The notes beneath the pieces were generated by a model. The model saw only the letters and a program-made list of their open reading frames with translations. It was not told the origin of the DNA and made no database searches. A stretch of DNA of 64,000 nt. Origin: Diplonema japonicum. Taxonomy: Eukaryota > Euglenozoa > Diplonemea > Diplonemida > Diplonemidae. The position numbers were made by a program, and so were the translations under genes. Every line of letters begins with the position of its first letter. The stretch's first letter is position 1. The stretch spans positions 562,501-626,500 of the forward strand of contig OZ025675.1 of the NCBI GenBank assembly GCA_964019335.1, read 5' to 3'. This document shows positions 62,293-64,000 of the stretch, piece after piece.

Positions 62293-64000
62293 TTACTGCA
62301 GAGTGTCCATCCTTAGCATGACGTGTCGATCAGAGATGCCATTCCTTCCTTGGCTGCCCTGATTCCGCTGTTTTGACGTTTGATCCACTTGCTCTACTTC
62401 GACCAGTTTCGCTATCTCGCGTCCTGCTGCCGTCTCCGTGTCGTGTTCACCTCGATTTTCTTTTTTTTTTCCTGAGCTGCTGCTGTTCCGTGCGCGAAGC
62501 GTGCCCTCTGACCCATATGCAGAATGTATGGCCGTTTCGTCAAGGCAAAGATTGGACAGAACACAGACGGCCATGCAACAGCACACCACGATGTCACCTA
62601 AGGGCACCAGACAACGAGGGGCCATCGAAATAGTTTTAGACAAGCATATCGACTCTGTTGCCTCAGAAATGCATAGCCGTTCGTGCGAAGGCGAGATCGC
62701 ACAGGTCTCAAACCACCCCACTGTAGATGGCGACGTGGGTCGGGAAGACCAATCTGCCATGTCGACTTCTGCGCTGCAGACTTGCGTTGACTGCGCTAGT
62801 GGAAGGACTGCAACTACTGCCGCCGCTGCTGCTTCTGATGCTTGTTTTTCAGGCGAAGTTGCAACGCAAGGCAGCATGCTCACAGCCGCCGTCACCGCTG
62901 ATAACTTCGCAAGCCGCTCTGTAATGGACAGGGCGGCAACGATACCACAGATGCAGATGGGGGCGGTTTCGAGGAGCGCCGACACCCGAATCTTGTCCAA
63001 GACAGCGGAGGCTGCGACAGCCGCCCCTAATCCAACAGAGGTCAGAATGGAAACTGTTGCGGTCGCGTGTTCTGCAGACAGAAGTGTGCATAGAACGGCG
63101 ACAGCCACAGCGGGCAATGTGCACAGCCGCGTCTCGACAGCCAGGGCTGCAGCCGCCCCAGAGAGAAATACGGAGAGCGTCGCGGGCACAGCTGCGTCGA
63201 AGCTGGTGTTCACAGATGACAGCACAACGGTGACGCCAGCGAAGGAAGCGAGGGATGCCTGGAGCCTCTTGTCAAGCACCACAACTGCGGCCGCACTGCT
63301 GACACAGATCATGGACATCGCTGCACTGGGTGTTGCGGGAGGTGTTGCAGCTGTGCTGGTGATCAGTGTCGTGGGCGAATCAACGGTCGGGGGCTGCGTG
63401 GTGCAGTGGGCGGAATCGGGGCCGAGATCAAGAGCAGGAGCAGGAACAGCGGGAGTAGAGAGGAGTAAGGCGAAGTACAGAGCAGAAAGCACATGTGCCT
63501 CAGCATGGTGCCCCACAGCGAGGGCCAAGGCCCCTTCGTCCGACGCAGTGACAAGGGTCAGCAAGGCAGAGACCACGGCAGCTTTTTTAGTACGCAGCTT
63601 CAAACCCCGCTGGCGCCTGTACCTGATGTTCGTGCAGCACGCAGCAATGGCCCCCACTACCACCAGCGAAACCATGCAAGGTTGCTTCCATACAACGTAT
63701 CGCCTGAAGACAGGCACAGGCCGTCTCCTTCTTGGCGGAGGCCGTGGTGTAACTATGTGAGCTTCACTCTTGCACTTGCTCTTGTCTTTGTCCTTGTTTT
63801 GTGCTTCGATGCAATTGTTTATAATTTCAGCCTGCCCAGGAAAATCCTGACGTTTCCTTTCTTTCACCTTCACATCCAGGAACGTGATGGACCTCCTTCG
63901 TATCCACCAAGCGAGGCCGGCATCATGGAGCAGCTTCTGCACTCTCCGTCCCACCGCTGGTACCGATTTAGGCTCAGTGGGTAAGGGCACCTTCGTTTCG
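62293..64000 (-). CDS. Unassigned Ala/Val-rich hydrophobic ORF, 5' end outside window, LINE scrap at the 3' end
   Basis: The frame is open from the window edge to 62293. The apparent start at 63990 is GTG, and the frame continues upstream of it, so the true start is not seen. The N-terminal part is basic (KDKDKSKCKSEAH, PRPPPRRRRP). The middle has about eight hydrophobic stretches separated by short charged links that resemble each other (VLDKRLQASL, VETRLCTLPA, VLDKIRVSAL, ITERLAKLSA), suggesting a repetitive multi-pass membrane protein. The last ~60 codons are the LINE fragment. A plus-strand frame (62438-63760, GTG start) is also open and Ala-rich, so the coding strand is uncertain. Minus is favoured only because all other genes are on it. 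Confidence 0.35.
   Translation of the reverse strand, partial: ETKVPLPTEPKSVPAVGRRVQKLLHDAGLAWWIRRRSITFLDVKVKERKRQDFPGQAEIINNCIEAQNKDKDKSKCKSEAHIVTPRPPPRRRRPVPVFRRYVVWKQPCMVSLVVVGAIAACCTNIRYRRQRGLKLRTKKAAVVSALLTLVTASDEGALALAVGHHAEAHVLSALYFALLLSTPAVPAPALDLGPDSAHCTTQPPTVDSPTTLITSTAATPPATPSAAMSMICVSSAAAVVVLDKRLQASLASFAGVTVVLSSVNTSFDAAVPATLSVFLSGAAAALAVETRLCTLPAVAVAVLCTLLSAEHATATVSILTSVGLGAAVAASAVLDKIRVSALLETAPICICGIVAALSITERLAKLSAVTAAVSMLPCVATSPEKQASEAAAAAVVAVLPLAQSTQVCSAEVDMADWSSRPTSPSTVGWFETCAISPSHERLCISEATESICLSKTISMAPRCLVPLGDIVVCCCMAVCVLSNLCLDETAIHSAYGSEGTLRARNSSSSGKKKENRGEHDTETAAGREIAKLVEVEQVDQTSKQRNQGSQGRNGISDRHVMLRMDTLQ
62300..62482 (-). mobile_element. Internal LINE fragment
   Basis: Plus-strand text at 62340-62460 parallels 8505-8640 of the full LINE: both read CCTTCCTTG, GCCCTG, TTTGACGTTTG, TCTCGCGTCCTGCTGC and GTGTTC. 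In protein this is TAAGREIAKLVEVEQ against VAAGRETTRLVKVAKG. It corresponds to the region just N-terminal of the RT domain. Confidence 0.7.

Noticed and set aside
62438-63760. Plus-strand 440-codon ORF opposite the hydrophobic ORF
   Set aside because: It starts at GTG, covers the LINE fragment in antisense and would be the only plus-strand host gene. It is kept only as an alternative for the coding strand.

Overview
The window looks like nuclear DNA of a protist with trans-spliced genes. The best guess is a euglenozoan close to the diplonemids, inferred from gene style and not from a marker gene. Every host gene I can support lies on the minus strand. Coding regions are GC-rich, while intergenic DNA is full of long homopolymer runs. 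Most starts follow a pyrimidine tract, an AG and an A-rich leader, which is the usual layout of spliced-leader acceptors. Introns are few, mostly 34-57 nt, GT-AG, and end in ACAG. A receptor-like protein with a cyclase-like cytosolic part, a multi-TM cyclase, a GPI-type surface protein and LINEs with a 2A-like leader also fit Euglenozoa.

Layout, left to right. 1-5345: 5' part of a secreted CAP/EGF-repeat protein that runs off the window. 5690-10040: a near full-length APE-type LINE. 10053-13788: decayed repeats, including a fold-back with spaced CCCTAA motifs and a poly(A)-tailed SINE-like element. 13789-22300: a second, complete CAP/EGF gene (4 exons, 2602 aa, 44 EGF-like modules, one TM). 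22528-23083: a MITE-like element. 23580-26194: an arylsulfatase and an LVIVD-type beta-propeller protein. 27115-28870: a 5'-truncated LINE. 28871-36787: AT-rich, mostly non-genic, with a 19-bp satellite and a dead piggyBac element inserted in a SINE-like copy. 36788-40165: a receptor with two PstS-like phosphate-binding domains, one TM and a degenerate cyclase-like cytosolic region. 40722-43008: a DEAD-box helicase with a Trp-Gly repeat tail (3 exons). 44215-45813: a second arylsulfatase. 48808-51666: an NTF2-like/CCCH zinc-finger protein and a membrane RING protein. 51852-54034: a ubiquitin-like/ankyrin/AT-hook protein (2 exons). 55141-56083: LINE remnant. 56561-58795: a six-TM class III nucleotide cyclase. 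60245-61246: a Cys-rich, probably GPI-anchored protein. 62293-64000: a LINE scrap joined to an unassigned hydrophobic ORF.

Many products are predicted to be secretory or at the cell surface (CAP/EGF proteins, sulfatases, propeller, phosphate-binding receptor, GPI protein, cyclase), so the region reads as a cell-surface and environmental-sensing neighbourhood. Most of the remaining DNA is mobile-element debris. All five LINE copies have the same orientation as the host genes.
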